Shown here in pieces: positions 33,390-43,897 of a stretch of DNA of 64,000 nucleotides. The first letter of the stretch is position 1, and every line of letters starts with the position of its first letter. The notes beneath the pieces are model-generated. The model was not told where the DNA came from. It searched no databases and was given only the letters and a program-made list of their open reading frames with translations. The translations under genes were made by a program, and so were the position numbers. The DNA is from Micromonospora cathayae (lineage in GTDB: Bacteria; Actinomycetota; Actinomycetes; Mycobacteriales; Micromonosporaceae). Location: the NCBI RefSeq assembly GCF_028993575.1, contig NZ_CP118615.1:558001-622000 (forward strand). The letters are read 5' to 3'.

Positions 33390-34658
33390 TCAGGCTGGTT
33401 CGACGGTGAGGCCGGGCTCGGCGCGTACCGCCCGGGTCTCGGCGGTGGCGATGGAGCCGCCGGGGCGGCCCGCCACCCCGGCCACGACGGTGACCGCCGC
33501 CGCCGCGAAGACGAACGCCCACGGCACCCCGCCGGCCCGGTCGACGATCAGGCCGGCGACCGCCCCGCCGGCCGCGCTCGCGCCGACCGACATGGTGACC
33601 ACCCAGGTGTACGCCTCGTTGAGCATGCCGGCGGGGATGACCAGGCCGACCATGGTGTTCTCCAGGGTCAGTGCGGGGGCGATGGTGGCCCCGCCGACCA
33701 CCAGGGCCACGCCGAGCGCCAGCGGCGTCGGCATCAGCGCGAAGACCAGGAAGCTGGTCGCCACCCCGGCGAGCAGCCAGGTGAACAGGCGGGTCATGTT
33801 GCGGGCCGGGCGGCGGGTGCCGAACCAGATGCCGCCGGCCGCGCTGCCCACCCCCCAGACGGCCAGCAGCAGCCCGGCCAGGCTCTGCGCGTCGGTGTCG
33901 GTCCAGGCGCTCGCGTACGCCGGGATGCTCACCCCGGCCGCGCCGAACGCGAGCCCGAGCCCGGCGGCGCAGCTCAGCAGCGCCGGGAACCCGGCGACCC
34001 GTAGTGGGCCGAGCCCTCGGGCGTGCGCGTGCCGGGGGTGCGGCTGCCAGTTCCGCATCACCCGCCCCAGCGCGATGACCGTGGTACCGACCAGGGTGAC
34101 CAGCGCCGCCCCGACCAGGGCCGCCGCCGCGTCGGCGACCAGCACGAACGCGGCCACCAGCAGCGGACCGACGACGAAGACCACCTCCATCAGGGTGGTC
34201 TCCGCCGCCAGCGCGGCGTTGCGCAGGTGGTACCGGCCGCTGACGACCGTGGTGAGGTCGTTCCACGCGCCCCGGATCGCGGCGGTCAGCGGCGGGTAGG
34301 CGGCCCCGGCCAGCCCCGACGCGACGTACGTCAGGGGCAGGGTGTCGGTCCGGCCACGGGCGGCCAGCAGCAGGCCGACCAGGGCGAGCGGGTGGGCGAC
34401 CGCGGTGGTGAGGAGCACCGGGGTGGGGCCGATCCGGTCGGCGAGCCGGCCGGCCACCGGGCTGAACGCGGCCCCGGCCAGCGCATACACCCCGCCGGCG
34501 ACGGCGGCGAGCGCGTACCGTCCGGTGGTCTCCTCGACCAGCAGCAGCAGGGCGAGCGGGGTCATGCCGACCCCGAGCCGGCCGACAATGCCGGTGACCA
34601 GCAGCACCGGCGCGCCGGGGATCCGCCAGACGGCCTGGTACTGGCGCAGTGCGGCCAT
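33390..34658 (-). CDS. MFS transporter
   Basis: 422 residues, twelve hydrophobic helices. Motif A-like loop [14 protein letters not shown] between helices 2 and 3, preceded by [16 protein letters not shown]. Resembles the group of actinobacterial MFS exporters of unknown substrate. Monocistronic and convergent with the GNAT gene; the 3' end lies against a run of CCAGGCCAG repeats at 33342-33385. Confidence 0.88.
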   Translation of the reverse strand: MAALRQYQAVWRIPGAPVLLVTGIVGRLGVGMTPLALLLLVEETTGRYALAAVAGGVYALAGAAFSPVAGRLADRIGPTPVLLTTAVAHPLALVGLLLAARGRTDTLPLTYVASGLAGAAYPPLTAAIRGAWNDLTTVVSGRYHLRNAALAAETTLMEVVFVVGPLLVAAFVLVADAAAALVGAALVTLVGTTVIALGRVMRNWQPHPRHAHARGLGPLRVAGFPALLSCAAGLGLAFGAAGVSIPAYASAWTDTDAQSLAGLLLAVWGVGSAAGGIWFGTRRPARNMTRLFTWLLAGVATSFLVFALMPTPLALGVALVVGGATIAPALTLENTMVGLVIPAGMLNEAYTWVVTMSVGASAAGGAVAGLIVDRAGGVPWAFVFAAAAVTVVAGVAGRPGGSIATAETRAVRAEPGLTVEPA

Positions 34659-34756
34659 GGCAGCGCTCCTCGGGTGGTACGGCTGGTCAACCTAACCGCT
34701 TCAACGAGCGGGCCGGGTGTTGGTGTGCCCATATCCGGGCCGGTACGTCGGACACG

Positions 34757-34793
34757 CGTCCGCCCGCGACCGGACGATGGTCGCGGGCGGACG
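34757..34793 (-). terminator. Terminator after htpX
   Basis: Perfect 15-bp stem (34757-34771 with 34779-34793, CGTCCGCCCGCGACC) and 7-base loop, 40 bases past the htpX stop. Confidence 0.8.
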
Positions 34794-34833
34794 GGACTTA
34801 CTGGTCAGGCGGCTGGTCGCCGGCCGGGCGGGT

Positions 34834-35712
34834 TCAGCGCAGGTACTGCACCGGGCCGCTGTTGGCGGCCATCTGCTCCAGGCGGCGGACCCGCTCCTCC
34901 ATCTTCGGGTGGGTGGAGAAGAGTGCGGCGATCCCGCCGCCCTTCTTGAACGGGTTGTCGATCATCAGGTGCGCGGTGCTGGTGAGCTGCCCCTGGGCGG
35001 GCAGCGGGCGCATCTGGGTACCCATGTGGATCTTCCGGAGGGCGCTGGCCAGGGCCAGCGGGTCCCGGGTGAGCTGGGCGCCGGACGCGTCCGCCTGGAA
35101 CTCGCGGCTCCGGCTGATCGCCAACTGGATCACCGTGGCCGCGATCGGGCCGAGGATGATGGTCAGCAGCAGCACGGCCGGGTTCGGGCCGTCCTCGTCG
35201 TCCCCGCCGCCGAGCGGGATGAAGAAGGCCAGGTTCGCCAGCATGGTGATGATGCCGGCCAGACCGGCCGCCACGCTGGAGATCAGGATGTCCCGGTTGT
35301 AGACGTGGGACAGCTCGTGCCCGATCACGCCCCGCAACTCACGGTAGTCGAGGATCTCCACGATGCCCTGGGTGACGCAGACCGCCGCGTTGCGCGGGTT
35401 GCGGCCGGTGGCGAAGGCGTTGGGCTGCGCGGTGGGGCTCACGTACAGCCGCGGCATCGGCTGCCGCGCCTCGGTGGCCAGCTCACGCACCATCCGGTAC
35501 AGCTCGGGGAACTGTGCCTCGCTGACCGGTTGCGCCCGCATCGAGCGCAACGCGAGCTTGTCGGAGTAGAAGTAGGTGACCCCGTTCATCAGCAACGACA
35601 CGACGACGGCGATGACCAGTCCGCCACTGCCGCCGAACCAGTAGCCCACCGCCAGGATCAGCGAGGTGAGCAGGCCGAGCAGCGCGGCGGTCTTGAGACG
35701 GTTGTGGTGCAC
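34834..35712 (-). CDS. htpX: Membrane zinc metalloprotease HtpX homologue
   Basis: 292-residue M48 protease of membrane-protein quality control. The start chosen is GTG at 35712 ([13 protein letters not shown]), five bases after AAGGAG; the longer frame lacks family sequence. Two N-terminal helices ([38 protein letters not shown]), the zinc motif HELSH (about residue 140) with a later Glu ([11 protein letters not shown]), and two more helices. Length and layout are normal for the family. Confidence 0.95.
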   Translation of the reverse strand: MHHNRLKTAALLGLLTSLILAVGYWFGGSGGLVIAVVVSLLMNGVTYFYSDKLALRSMRAQPVSEAQFPELYRMVRELATEARQPMPRLYVSPTAQPNAFATGRNPRNAAVCVTQGIVEILDYRELRGVIGHELSHVYNRDILISSVAAGLAGIITMLANLAFFIPLGGGDDEDGPNPAVLLLTIILGPIAATVIQLAISRSREFQADASGAQLTRDPLALASALRKIHMGTQMRPLPAQGQLTSTAHLMIDNPFKKGGGIAALFSTHPKMEERVRRLEQMAANSGPVQYLR

Positions 35713-35901
35713 GATCACTCCTTCGGTGCCCGGACCCACCAGTGGATCCGTCGACCGGTACAACAACCCGGTACCCCGCAACCATCCGTCTAATAACTGA
35801 GAGTTATCTGGGAGCGGGGCGCGAGGTTGCTGGGGAGTGGGTGCGGCAGGTGTGTGCAGGGTGCCGTCGCGGTGCAGAAAGCGGCAACAGGGTGCCTCTT
35901 C

Positions 35902-37371
35902 TCACACCAGCCCGAGCAGCAGTTGGGGGGCGAAACCGAGCAGGACCGCGACGGCCGTGGCGGCGGCGAGCGCCACCGTCACCGCCCGGGTCGGCCGGGT
36001 GCCGGTCGTCCCGGCAGCGTCCCCGGGGGCGTACAGGGTGGCGGTGACCCGCAGGTAGTAGGCCAGCCCGAGGACCGCGTTCAGGGCCACCACCAGGGCG
36101 AGCCAGCCGGCCCCGCCAGTGGTCAGCGCCCGCACCACGGTCACCTTGGCGAACAGCCCGGCCAGCCCCGGCGGCAGCCCGGCCAGCCCGATCAGGGCCA
36201 GCCCGAACGCCGCCCCGACCCAGCGGTGCCGGCGGGCCGCCCCCCGGTAGTCGGCGACGGTGCCGCCGTCCGCGCCGGCCGGACGCAACGCCACCACCCC
36301 GGCGAACGCGGCGAACTCCAGCAGCACGAAGAAGACCGCGTACCCGACGACGGCGGCGTACGCGGCGGTGCGGGCGTCGGCCCCGCGCCCGGCGGCCAGC
36401 GCCAACGCGCCCAGCGGGGCCAGGATGTAGCCGGCCTGGGCCACCGACGACCAGGCGAGCAGCCGGACCATCCGGCGCTGCCGCAGCGCCACCAGGTTGC
36501 CCACCGTCATGGTCGCCACGGCGAGCAGGGCCAGCACCGGGCCGGTGACGGTGGCCGGCAGCGCGTACTGGACCACGGCCAGCAGCGCCACCACGCCACC
36601 CAGCTTCGAGGCGGTCGACAGGTACGCGGCCACCGGCACCGGCGCGCCGTCGTAGGTGGCCGGCGCCCAGGCGTGGAACGGCACCGCCGCCACCTTGAAC
36701 GCCAGCCCGAGCACCAGCAGCGTCACGGCGACCGTGGTCAGCGGCAGGTCCAGCAGGTCGGAGCCGGCGGTGAGGGCGCTGCCCAGCGGACGCAGGTGCA
36801 GCCGGCCGGTGACCGCGTACAGCAGCGCCGCGCCGAGCAGGGTGACCGAGGTCGCCACCACGCTGACCACGAAGAAGGTGACCGCCGCCTCGGCTCCGGC
36901 CCGGCTGCCCCGGCGCAACCCGACCAGCACGTACAGCGGCAGGGTGAGGGTCTCCAACGCCACGACCAGGGTGATCAGGTCGCCGGCCGCGCCCAGCACC
37001 ACGCCGCCGGTCATCGAGCAGGCGAGGAGGAAGCAGTACTCCCCCACCGGTACCCGGCCGTCCCGCAGCAGCGGGCCGGACAGCGCCAGCACCCCGAGGG
37101 TGAGCAGGGCGAACAGCACCCCGACCAAACCGGCCCGGTCGTCGGCGAGGTACGAGCAGCCGTCGGGGACGCAGAACGTGCCCCGCTCGCCGCCGGCCCC
37201 GACCAGCGCCGCGCCGACGGCGGTGGCGAGCGCGCCCGACGCGGCCGTGCCGACGGTGACCCGGGGGCGGGCCACCAGCAGGTCGGCCAGCAGGACCAGG
37301 ACGGCGGTGCCGGCGGCCAGGTACGCCGGCAGCAGCGCCACATTGTCGACGGACTGGACCACGCTGGTCAC
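35902..37371 (-). CDS. nuoN: NADH-quinone oxidoreductase subunit N
   Basis: 489-residue antiporter-like membrane subunit of complex I. Typical segments: VSVVATSVTLLGAALLYA, FKVAAVPFHAWAPATYDGAPVPV (the broken helix 7 with Lys) and QRRMVRLLAWSSVAQAGYIL. Starts at GTG 37371, overlapping the nuoM stop by four bases (GTGA). Last gene of the I-J-K-L-M-N block. Confidence 0.95.
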   Translation of the reverse strand: MTSVVQSVDNVALLPAYLAAGTAVLVLLADLLVARPRVTVGTAASGALATAVGAALVGAGGERGTFCVPDGCSYLADDRAGLVGVLFALLTLGVLALSGPLLRDGRVPVGEYCFLLACSMTGGVVLGAAGDLITLVVALETLTLPLYVLVGLRRGSRAGAEAAVTFFVVSVVATSVTLLGAALLYAVTGRLHLRPLGSALTAGSDLLDLPLTTVAVTLLVLGLAFKVAAVPFHAWAPATYDGAPVPVAAYLSTASKLGGVVALLAVVQYALPATVTGPVLALLAVATMTVGNLVALRQRRMVRLLAWSSVAQAGYILAPLGALALAAGRGADARTAAYAAVVGYAVFFVLLEFAAFAGVVALRPAGADGGTVADYRGAARRHRWVGAAFGLALIGLAGLPPGLAGLFAKVTVVRALTTGGAGWLALVVALNAVLGLAYYLRVTATLYAPGDAAGTTGTRPTRAVTVALAAATAVAVLLGFAPQLLLGLV

Positions 37372-38930
37372 GGGCGGACCACCTCCACGAGGGCGGCGAC
37401 CGGCGTCTCGGCCACCCCGAGCACCAGCGCCGGAACCAGGCCGATCACCAGGGCGAGCAGCACCAGCGGGGCCCACGCGACCAGCTCCGGGACGGCGATC
37501 CCGGGCGTGATGCCGGCCACCGCCGGACTGGGTCGGCCGTGGGTGACCCGGCGCAGCAGGCGCAGGAAGTAGGCGGCGGTCAGGGCCGCGCCCACCGCGC
37601 CGAGCACACCGAGCGTGGTCCACAGCGGCCCGCCCACCTGGATCGCGGCGACCACGGCGAACGCCTCACCCCAGAAGCCGGCGAGGCCGGGCAGCCCGAG
37701 CGAGGCGACGGCGGCGAAGGCGAGCAGCCCGGCCAGCCGGGGCGCGGTCTCCCGCAGCCCGGACAGGTCGGCCAGCGCGCCGGTGTGGGTACGGTCCTTG
37801 ACCGCGCCGGCCAGGAAGAACAGCAGGCCGGTGATCACGCCGTGCGCGACATTGCCGATCAGGGCGGCCTGGATGCCGGTGGTGGTAAGGGTGGCGATGC
37901 CGAGCAGCACGAACCCCATGTGCCCGACGCTGGAGTAGGCGATGAGCCGTTTCAGCTCGTCCTGGGCGAGACAGACCAGCGAGCCGACGACGATCGCGGC
38001 GACGGCGAGCACGCCGAGCACCGGCGCGGCCCAGCGGGCCCCCTCCGGGGCCACCCCGACGGCGACCCGGATCAGCCCGTACGTGCCCATCTTGAGCAGC
38101 ACCCCGGCCAGGATCACGCTGCCCACGGTCGGTGCCTGGGTGTGCGCGTCGGGCAGCCAGGTGTGCAGCGGCCAGAGTGGACTCTTCACCGCGAAGGCCA
38201 GCCCGAGCAGGGTGAACGCGGCCAACTGGGTGCCCCGGGAGAGCCCGGTGCCGCCGGTCAGCGTGGTGAGGTCGGCGGTGCCGGCGGCGGACACCACCAC
38301 GTACACGCCGACCAGCAGCAGCACCGAGCCGGCCAGGGTGTAGAGGGCGAACTTGCGGGCCGCCGCCCGCGCCGCGTCCCGGTCCACCGGCTGGTAGGTC
38401 GCGTGGCGGCGGGCCATCCCGGTGCCGGCGGTGCCGCCCCAGCCGGCGATGACCGCGTACATGGGCAGCAGGACGACCTCGAAGAAGAGGAAGAACAGCA
38501 CCAGGTCGAGGGCGAGGAAGGTGCCGAGGATGCCGACCTCGATCACCAGCAGCAGCGCGACCAGGGCCCGCCCGGATCCGCCGCCGGGCACCCGCCACAG
38601 GGTGTACCCGCAGCAGAGCAGGGTGAGCAGGGCGGTCAGCACCACCAGCGGGTACGAGATGCCGTCCACCCCGAGGTGGAAACGCAACTCCAGGGCGGGT
38701 ACCCAGGGCACGTCGACCCGGTGCCAGGGCAGCACCGCCGGCTCGGTGGCGGTGTACGCGGTCCAGGATCGGGGGCCGGTGGCCAGCAGGGCCGTGCCGG
38801 CCAGGGTGAGCGCGGCGACGGCCACGCCGACCAGCCGGGCGGCCCGGTCGTGCGGCAGCACGGCGACCACGACCGCGCCGAGCGCCGGCACCGCCAGCAC
38901 CGCGACCAGCAGGAACTGACCGAACGTCAC
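37368..38930 (-). CDS. nuoM: NADH-quinone oxidoreductase subunit M
   Basis: 520-residue proton-pumping antiporter-like subunit. It has the essential-Glu helix [39 protein letters not shown] and LKRLIAYSSVGHMGFVLLG. Start ATG at 38930 (MTFGQFLLVAVLAVPALG). It is separated from nuoL by 88 bases of repetitive GC-rich sequence (38931-39018) and followed by nuoN with a GTGA overlap. Confidence 0.96.
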   Translation of the reverse strand: MTFGQFLLVAVLAVPALGAVVVAVLPHDRAARLVGVAVAALTLAGTALLATGPRSWTAYTATEPAVLPWHRVDVPWVPALELRFHLGVDGISYPLVVLTALLTLLCCGYTLWRVPGGGSGRALVALLLVIEVGILGTFLALDLVLFFLFFEVVLLPMYAVIAGWGGTAGTGMARRHATYQPVDRDAARAAARKFALYTLAGSVLLLVGVYVVVSAAGTADLTTLTGGTGLSRGTQLAAFTLLGLAFAVKSPLWPLHTWLPDAHTQAPTVGSVILAGVLLKMGTYGLIRVAVGVAPEGARWAAPVLGVLAVAAIVVGSLVCLAQDELKRLIAYSSVGHMGFVLLGIATLTTTGIQAALIGNVAHGVITGLLFFLAGAVKDRTHTGALADLSGLRETAPRLAGLLAFAAVASLGLPGLAGFWGEAFAVVAAIQVGGPLWTTLGVLGAVGAALTAAYFLRLLRRVTHGRPSPAVAGITPGIAVPELVAWAPLVLLALVIGLVPALVLGVAETPVAALVEVVRP

Positions 38931-39018
38931 GCCGCACCCCCGAACAGGTGAACCCGGCCGGGCAGGGCGGGCGAGCCGGGCAGGTGGATCCGGCCCGACA
39001 GGGTGGGCGAGCCGGGCC

Positions 39019-40935
39019 TCATGCGGCGACTCCGAGCAGGGCGGCGGCCAGGCCGATCAGCAGGGCACCGGCCAGCACCGCCACGGCCGCCCGGGGCAGC
39101 GCCGCCCGGTGCAGGGCGGCCAGCCCGCCGCCCAGGCCGGTCGCCGCACGTCCGCTGCCCTCCACCGCGCCGTCCACCACCCGCTCGTCCGCGGTACGCG
39201 CCAGCCGGGCCAGCCCGACGACCGGGCGTACCACCAGGGCGTGCTGGACGGCGTCGAGCCGGAACGCGGACGCGAACACCGACCGCAGCGGACCCAGCGC
39301 GGTCGCCGGGTCGGCGGCCGTGTCCCGCCGCCACCGGGACCAGGCGAGCCCCGCCCCGAGCAGCAGCAACGCCACCGGCAGCAGCAGCTCCGGACCGAGG
39401 TGGACCAGGTCCCCGGTGGACGGGGCGGCCAACCGTGCGGCGAACGCCGGCCAGAACCCGGCCAGGCCGAGCAGGGCGGCCGGCACGGCGAGCAGCAGGA
39501 TCGGCCAGCGCATCAGGGCGGGCGGGTCGTGCGGGTGGGCCAGTTCGGCGCGCCGCCGGCCGAGGAAGGTGCGCAGCAGCAGCCGGGTGGCGTACCAGGC
39601 GGTGACCGCGACGCCGAGCAGCCCGGCCAGCCAGACCAGCCAACCCACCCAGACCGGCGTCGGGCCGGTGCCGTGCAGCGCCGCCTCCTGGGCGACCGCG
39701 AGCACGCCCTCCTTGCTGAAGAAGCCGGACAGCGGCGGCAGCCCGGCCAGCGCGCCCAACCCGACCACGGTGCACCAGAAGGTGACCGGCATGTCCCGGC
39801 GCAGCCCGCCCATGCCGGACATCAGCGTGGTGCCGACCGCGTGGATGACCGCCCCGGCGGCCAGGAACAGCAGCGCCTTGAACGCGGCGTGGGTGAGCAG
39901 GTGAAACAGGGCCGCCGAGGTGGAACCGACGGCCAGCGCCCCGGTCATGTACCCGAGCTGGGACACCGTCGACCAGGCCAGGACGCGTTTCAGGTCGTCC
40001 TGGGCGGTGGCCGCGAACGCGCCGAGCAGCAGGGTGACCGCGGCCATGACGCCGAGCACCGCCAGCGCGGTCGGGGCGGCCAGGAACAGCGGGTACAGCC
40101 GGGTGACCGCGTACACCCCGGCGGCGACCATCGTCGCGGCGTGGATCAGCGCCGAGATCGGGGTGGGGCCGGCCATCGCGTCCGGCAGCCAGGTGTGCAG
40201 CGGGAACTGGGCGCTCTTGCCGGCCACCCCGGCGAGCAGCAGCAGGCAGGCGGCGGTGAGCGTACCGGTGGCGTGGTCGTGGGCGAGCACGTCGGCGATC
40301 CGGAAACTGCCCGCGCTCACCCCGAGCAGGGCGATGCCGAGCAGGAATCCCACGTCGCCCACCCGGGTGACCAGGAACGCCTTCATCGCGGCGGCCGGCG
40401 CCCCGGGCAGCCGCCGGTCGTGGGCGATGAGCAGGTACGAGCAGACCCCCATCACCTCCCAGCCGACCAGCAGCAGGATCAGGTCACTGGAGACCACCAC
40501 CAGCAGCATCGCGGCGGTGAACAGGCTGATCTGGGCGGCGTACGGCGGGTAGCGGTGGTCCACCTCGACGTCGTCGTGCGGGCCGCGCCGCAGGTAGGCC
40601 ACCGAGTAGACCTGCACGGCCAGGGCCACCGCGGCCACCGCCACGGCGACCAGGGCCGCCGCGCCGTCCAACCGGACGCCGAGGGTGACCCGCAGGTCGC
40701 CCAGCTCGATCCAGGTCCGGCTGGCCTCGGTCGGGGCGTCCAGGCCGACCAGCAGGGCCACCGCGAGCGCCAGCGCCCCGGCCGCGCCGGCCACGCCGAG
40801 CGCGATCGCGGCCCGTCGGGCCCGTTCCCCGCCACCGGCCCGGCCCCGGGGGGAGGGTGCCAGCAGCAGCCCGGTCAGCCCCGCGAGCAGCGGTACGGCC
40901 GGCAGCAGTACGCCGAGGGTCGTGACGCCGCTCAC
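39019..40935 (-). CDS. nuoL: NADH-quinone oxidoreductase subunit L
   Basis: 638 residues; largest membrane subunit of complex [50 protein letters not shown] and [16 protein letters not shown] are all present, followed by the long C-terminal region with the lateral helix. GTG start at 40935 overlaps the nuoK stop (GTGA). Confidence 0.96.
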   Translation of the reverse strand: MSGVTTLGVLLPAVPLLAGLTGLLLAPSPRGRAGGGERARRAAIALGVAGAAGALALAVALLVGLDAPTEASRTWIELGDLRVTLGVRLDGAAALVAVAVAAVALAVQVYSVAYLRRGPHDDVEVDHRYPPYAAQISLFTAAMLLVVVSSDLILLLVGWEVMGVCSYLLIAHDRRLPGAPAAAMKAFLVTRVGDVGFLLGIALLGVSAGSFRIADVLAHDHATGTLTAACLLLLAGVAGKSAQFPLHTWLPDAMAGPTPISALIHAATMVAAGVYAVTRLYPLFLAAPTALAVLGVMAAVTLLLGAFAATAQDDLKRVLAWSTVSQLGYMTGALAVGSTSAALFHLLTHAAFKALLFLAAGAVIHAVGTTLMSGMGGLRRDMPVTFWCTVVGLGALAGLPPLSGFFSKEGVLAVAQEAALHGTGPTPVWVGWLVWLAGLLGVAVTAWYATRLLLRTFLGRRRAELAHPHDPPALMRWPILLLAVPAALLGLAGFWPAFAARLAAPSTGDLVHLGPELLLPVALLLLGAGLAWSRWRRDTAADPATALGPLRSVFASAFRLDAVQHALVVRPVVGLARLARTADERVVDGAVEGSGRAATGLGGGLAALHRAALPRAAVAVLAGALLIGLAAALLGVAA

Positions 40936-41309
40936 CGGGCGACCTCCTCGGCGGGCCGGTCCGTCCGGTCGGGGCGCTGTTCCGGGTCGGCGGCCACCGC
41001 GGGGCGTTCGGTCAGCGGGATCTCGTCCACGGCCACGGTGGCCCGCAGCCGGTACAGCTGGAGCACGATCGCCAGCCCCACCCCGATCTCGGCGGCGGCC
41101 AATACGATCACGAACAGCGCGAACACCTGCCCGCCGTGCGGCAGGGTGGCCCGGACCGTGGTGTCGGCGGTGACCAGGACCAGGTTGACCGCGTTCAACA
41201 TCAACTCGACCGCCATCAGCACCAGCACGGCGTTGCGCCGCCGCAGCACGCCGTAGACGCCGAGCCCGAACAGCAGGGCGGCGGTGACGTACGGGATGAC
41301 CGGCCTCAC
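40932..41309 (-). CDS. nuoK: NADH-quinone oxidoreductase subunit K
   Basis: 125 residues, three membrane helices; the conserved Glu-bearing helices are [15 protein letters not shown] and [18 protein letters not shown] polar C-terminal tail (about 25 residues, rich in Asp, Arg and Pro) is longer than in E. coli. Start GTG at 41309 ([17 protein letters not shown]), overlapping nuoJ by GTGA. Confidence 0.95.
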   Translation of the reverse strand: MRPVIPYVTAALLFGLGVYGVLRRRNAVLVLMAVELMLNAVNLVLVTADTTVRATLPHGGQVFALFVIVLAAAEIGVGLAIVLQLYRLRATVAVDEIPLTERPAVAADPEQRPDRTDRPAEEVAR

Positions 41310-41830
41310 CGGCTGTCCCCGCCCCGTCGCGGCCCGGCACCGATGTCGGGGCGACTGATCACGATCGCGCCGACCAGGGCGGACAGCAGCAGCACCGAGA
41401 GCACCTCGAACGGCAGCACCCAACTGGCGAACACCTGCGTGCCGAGGCGCTCGGCGGTGCCCGCCTCCGGCAGGTCCACCCGTGACCAGCGGTACGCGTC
41501 AACCAGCAGGACGGCCAGCCCCAGCCCGGTACCGCCGCCGATCAGGGCGGCCGGCCAACCGGGCCGGTCCAGGTCGTCGGACGGGCCGATCGGGGCACGG
41601 GTCAACATCACCGCGAACAGCAGCAGCACCACCACCGCGCCGACGTAGATGAGCACCTGCACCCAGGCGACCAGCTCGGCGGTGAGGACGAGGTAGATCC
41701 CGGCCAGCGCGCCGAGGCACACCACCAGGTAGAGCCCGGCACGGACCAGGTGCCGGGTGGTCACCACCAGGACACCCGCGCCGACCGCCACCGCGCCGAG
41801 CGCGAGCAGCAGCACGTCCGCACCGGTCAC
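41306..41830 (-). CDS. nuoJ: NADH-quinone oxidoreductase subunit J
   Basis: 174 residues, five helices. VWVQ-like [21 protein letters not shown] is the diagnostic helix containing the pi-bulge region. Start GTG at 41830 ([17 protein letters not shown]), overlapping the nuoI stop by four bases. Confidence 0.94.
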   Translation of the reverse strand: MTGADVLLLALGAVAVGAGVLVVTTRHLVRAGLYLVVCLGALAGIYLVLTAELVAWVQVLIYVGAVVVLLLFAVMLTRAPIGPSDDLDRPGWPAALIGGGTGLGLAVLLVDAYRWSRVDLPEAGTAERLGTQVFASWVLPFEVLSVLLLSALVGAIVISRPDIGAGPRRGGDSR

Positions 41831-42414
41831 TCGGGCGTCCCTCCGGTCGCGGCGTCGGGGCGTACCCGGGGGGCGGCCGGACGGGCGGCGGGGCCGGCCG
41901 GGAGGGCGGCCTTGCGCGCGGCGGTGGTCTCCTCCTTGGCGGGCTCGCCGTTCGGATCGTGCGCGGGCGGCGGTGGGACGGTGCCCATCCACTGCCCGAG
42001 GTGGTCCTTGTCGTGCAGCAGGTCCTTGATGTCGTACTCGGCGTACTCGAACTCCGGCGACCAGTAGAGCGCGTCGAACGGGCAGACCTCGACGCAGATG
42101 CCGCAGTACATGCAGAGCGAGAAGTCGATGTCGAACCGGTCGAGGACGTTGCGCTGGCGGGGGCGGGCCGCGCCGGGCACGGCCACCTCCTCCTTGTGCG
42201 AGTCGATGTAGATGCACCAGTCCGGGCACTCCCGGGCGCAGAGCATGCAGACCGTGCAGTTCTCCTCCAGCAGGGCGATCACCCCACGGGAGCGCGGCGG
42301 CAGTTCGGGGGCCACGTCCGGGTACTGCTGGGTGTGCGTGCGGCGGGTCATCGTCTTCAAGGTGACCGCCAGCCCCTTGGCCAGACCGCTGCCGGGCACC
42401 CCGCCCCCGCTCAC
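41827..42414 (-). CDS. nuoI: NADH-quinone oxidoreductase subunit I (2x 4Fe-4S)
   Basis: 195 residues carrying clusters N6a and N6b: [15 protein letters not shown] and [16 protein letters not shown]. Start GTG at 42414 ([19 protein letters not shown]). The C-terminal 55 residues form a Pro/Ala-rich tail absent from E. coli NuoI. First gene of the contiguous I-N block. Upstream (42415-42558) there is only a divergent gap to a Uma2 gene, so nuoI is now separated from nuoH by 4.9 kb. Confidence 0.95.
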   Translation of the reverse strand: MSGGGVPGSGLAKGLAVTLKTMTRRTHTQQYPDVAPELPPRSRGVIALLEENCTVCMLCARECPDWCIYIDSHKEEVAVPGAARPRQRNVLDRFDIDFSLCMYCGICVEVCPFDALYWSPEFEYAEYDIKDLLHDKDHLGQWMGTVPPPPAHDPNGEPAKEETTAARKAALPAGPAARPAAPRVRPDAATGGTPE

Positions 42415-42558
42415 GACGCCGCCTCGCTGCGCTCGCTCATGGTGCTCATCCTGCCCGGTCCGCCGGGCGTGCGCGACCACCACCCCACACTTGCCGGCGG
42501 TACGGTGGACGGCGGGGAGAACGACCGCACCGGCATCCGTACCTGGAAGGACCGACCG

Positions 42559-43134
42559 ATGACCGCCGCGCTGCAGAGCGACCTTCCGCCCGAGGGCGGG
42601 TGGACGACCGACGATCTGGACGCGCTGCCCGAGGACGGCCACCGCCGTGAACTGCTCGATGGAGTGCTGCTCGTGTCCCCCTCCCCCACCCGGATCCACC
42701 AGACCATCGCCGCCCGCCTGACGGTGGCGCTCGAGGACGACTGTCCCGACGAGTACGACGTGACCCAGGCCGTCGAGGTGCGGATCGGCCGGAGCCGCTC
42801 CTTCATCCCGGACGTGCTGGTCACCACTGCCGAGGCCGCCGCCCGTAACCCGTCCCACTACCGGCCGCACGAGGTGGTCCTGGTCGTCGAGATCGTCTCG
42901 CCGAGCACCCGCTCGATCGACCGGGTGCTGAAGCCGGCGCTGTACGCCCAGGCCGGCATCCCGTTCTTCTGGCGGGTCGAGGTCTCCGACGACGGATTGG
43001 TCGTGCACACCCACCGGATCGACCCGGTGGACGAGGTCTACACCGAGACCGGGCGTTGGACGAAGGTCGTCGACACCGGGGAGCCGTTCCCGGTGAACCT
43101 GCCGATCGCCCGGATCATGCCCCGGGGCCGGTGA
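42559..43134 (+). CDS. Uma2-family putative endonuclease
   Basis: 191 residues of the Uma2/DUF820 restriction-endonuclease-like fold: [30 protein letters not shown] (Asp of the PD-D/ExK core) and [18 protein letters not shown] (Glu), then [15 protein letters not shown]. Very common multi-copy family in actinobacteria and cyanobacteria with no settled function. Start ATG at 42559 after GGAAGG. Divergent from nuoI. Confidence 0.9.
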   Translation: MTAALQSDLPPEGGWTTDDLDALPEDGHRRELLDGVLLVSPSPTRIHQTIAARLTVALEDDCPDEYDVTQAVEVRIGRSRSFIPDVLVTTAEAAARNPSHYRPHEVVLVVEIVSPSTRSIDRVLKPALYAQAGIPFFWRVEVSDDGLVVHTHRIDPVDEVYTETGRWTKVVDTGEPFPVNLPIARIMPRGR

Positions 43135-43174
43135 GCGGGGCACGTCCGACGCCGGGGCGCGCCACCGTCGGGCC

Positions 43175-43232
43175 GGGTGCCCCTGGCTCGGTGCCGACCA
43201 GTCGGGTACCCCTGGCTCGGTGCCGACCGGTC
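43175..43232. repeat. 29-base tandem duplication
   Basis: Two 29-base units (43175-43203, 43204-43232; core CCCCTGGCTCGGTGCCGACC) with two differences, in the convergent gap between Uma2 and tetR. Confidence 0.85.
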
Positions 43233-43242
43233 CGGACGAAGG

Positions 43243-43836
43243 TCAGCGCGGCGACGCCAGGCGGGTGAGATGGGCGTCGACCTCGAACCGGGCGTCAGCG
43301 GCCCCGAGGGCACCGTAGAGCAGCCGGACGGTGAGCCCGTCCAGCAGGGTGGCCAGCCCGTCCGCCGCCCGGGTCACGTCGAGCCCGGCGGGTAGGCCGC
43401 CGTCGGTCCGGGCCAGGTCGACCAGGCGTTCCAGGTTGCCGCGCAGCTCGTCGGCGCTGCCCCGCATGATCTCGCCGATCCGGTCGTCGATCAGCGCCTC
43501 GGCGGTCAGCATCAGCCAGACCCGGGCCTCGAAGACCCGCTCCGCGTCGAGGGGGACCAGCTCCAGCACGGCGCGGCGCAGCGTCTCCAGGGCACCCACT
43601 TCGGTCGCCGGGATCCGCCGGGCCCGCCGGACGACCCGGTCCGCCAGGTGGGCCAGGGCGGCGCGGACCATCAGTTCCCGGGTCGGCAGGTAGTGCTGGG
43701 CGGTGGCCAGCGGCATCCCCGCCTCGGCCGCGACGGCCCGCACGGTGGTGCCGGCCACCCCGGCCCGGCTCAGCACGACACACGCGGCGGCTCCGAGCCG
43801 CCGTCGACGTTCCTCGTGATCCACGACCTTCGGCAT
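43243..43836 (-). CDS. TetR-family transcriptional regulator
   Basis: 197 residues. N-terminal HTH (AACVVLSRAGVAGTTVRAVAAEAGMPLATAQHYLPTREL) and a helical ligand domain ending DGLTVRLLYGALGA, similar to the AcrR/BetI-like C-terminal group. Divergent from a CPBP protease gene; a TGACCTA-AA-TAGGTCA dyad lies in the 61-base gap and is the likely operator for both. Confidence 0.92.
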   Translation of the reverse strand: MPKVVDHEERRRRLGAAACVVLSRAGVAGTTVRAVAAEAGMPLATAQHYLPTRELMVRAALAHLADRVVRRARRIPATEVGALETLRRAVLELVPLDAERVFEARVWLMLTAEALIDDRIGEIMRGSADELRGNLERLVDLARTDGGLPAGLDVTRAADGLATLLDGLTVRLLYGALGAADARFEVDAHLTRLASPR

Positions 43837-43862
43837 CGGGTGATGGTACGTTATCGGTCGCT

Positions 43863-43878
43863 TGACCTAAATAGGTCA
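43863..43878. promoter_or_regulatory. Candidate TetR operator
   Basis: Perfect 7-base arms TGACCTA and TAGGTCA with a 2-base centre, in the divergent gap between tetR and the CPBP gene. AT-rich compared with the surroundings. Confidence 0.7.
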
Positions 43879-43897
43879 GCAGACTAATCTCGTCGCG

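Noticed and set aside
35827..41256. Several long plus-strand frames opposite nuoN, nuoM and nuoL
   Set aside because: Gln/Gly/Arg/His-rich shadows of membrane-protein genes; no initiation signals or domains.
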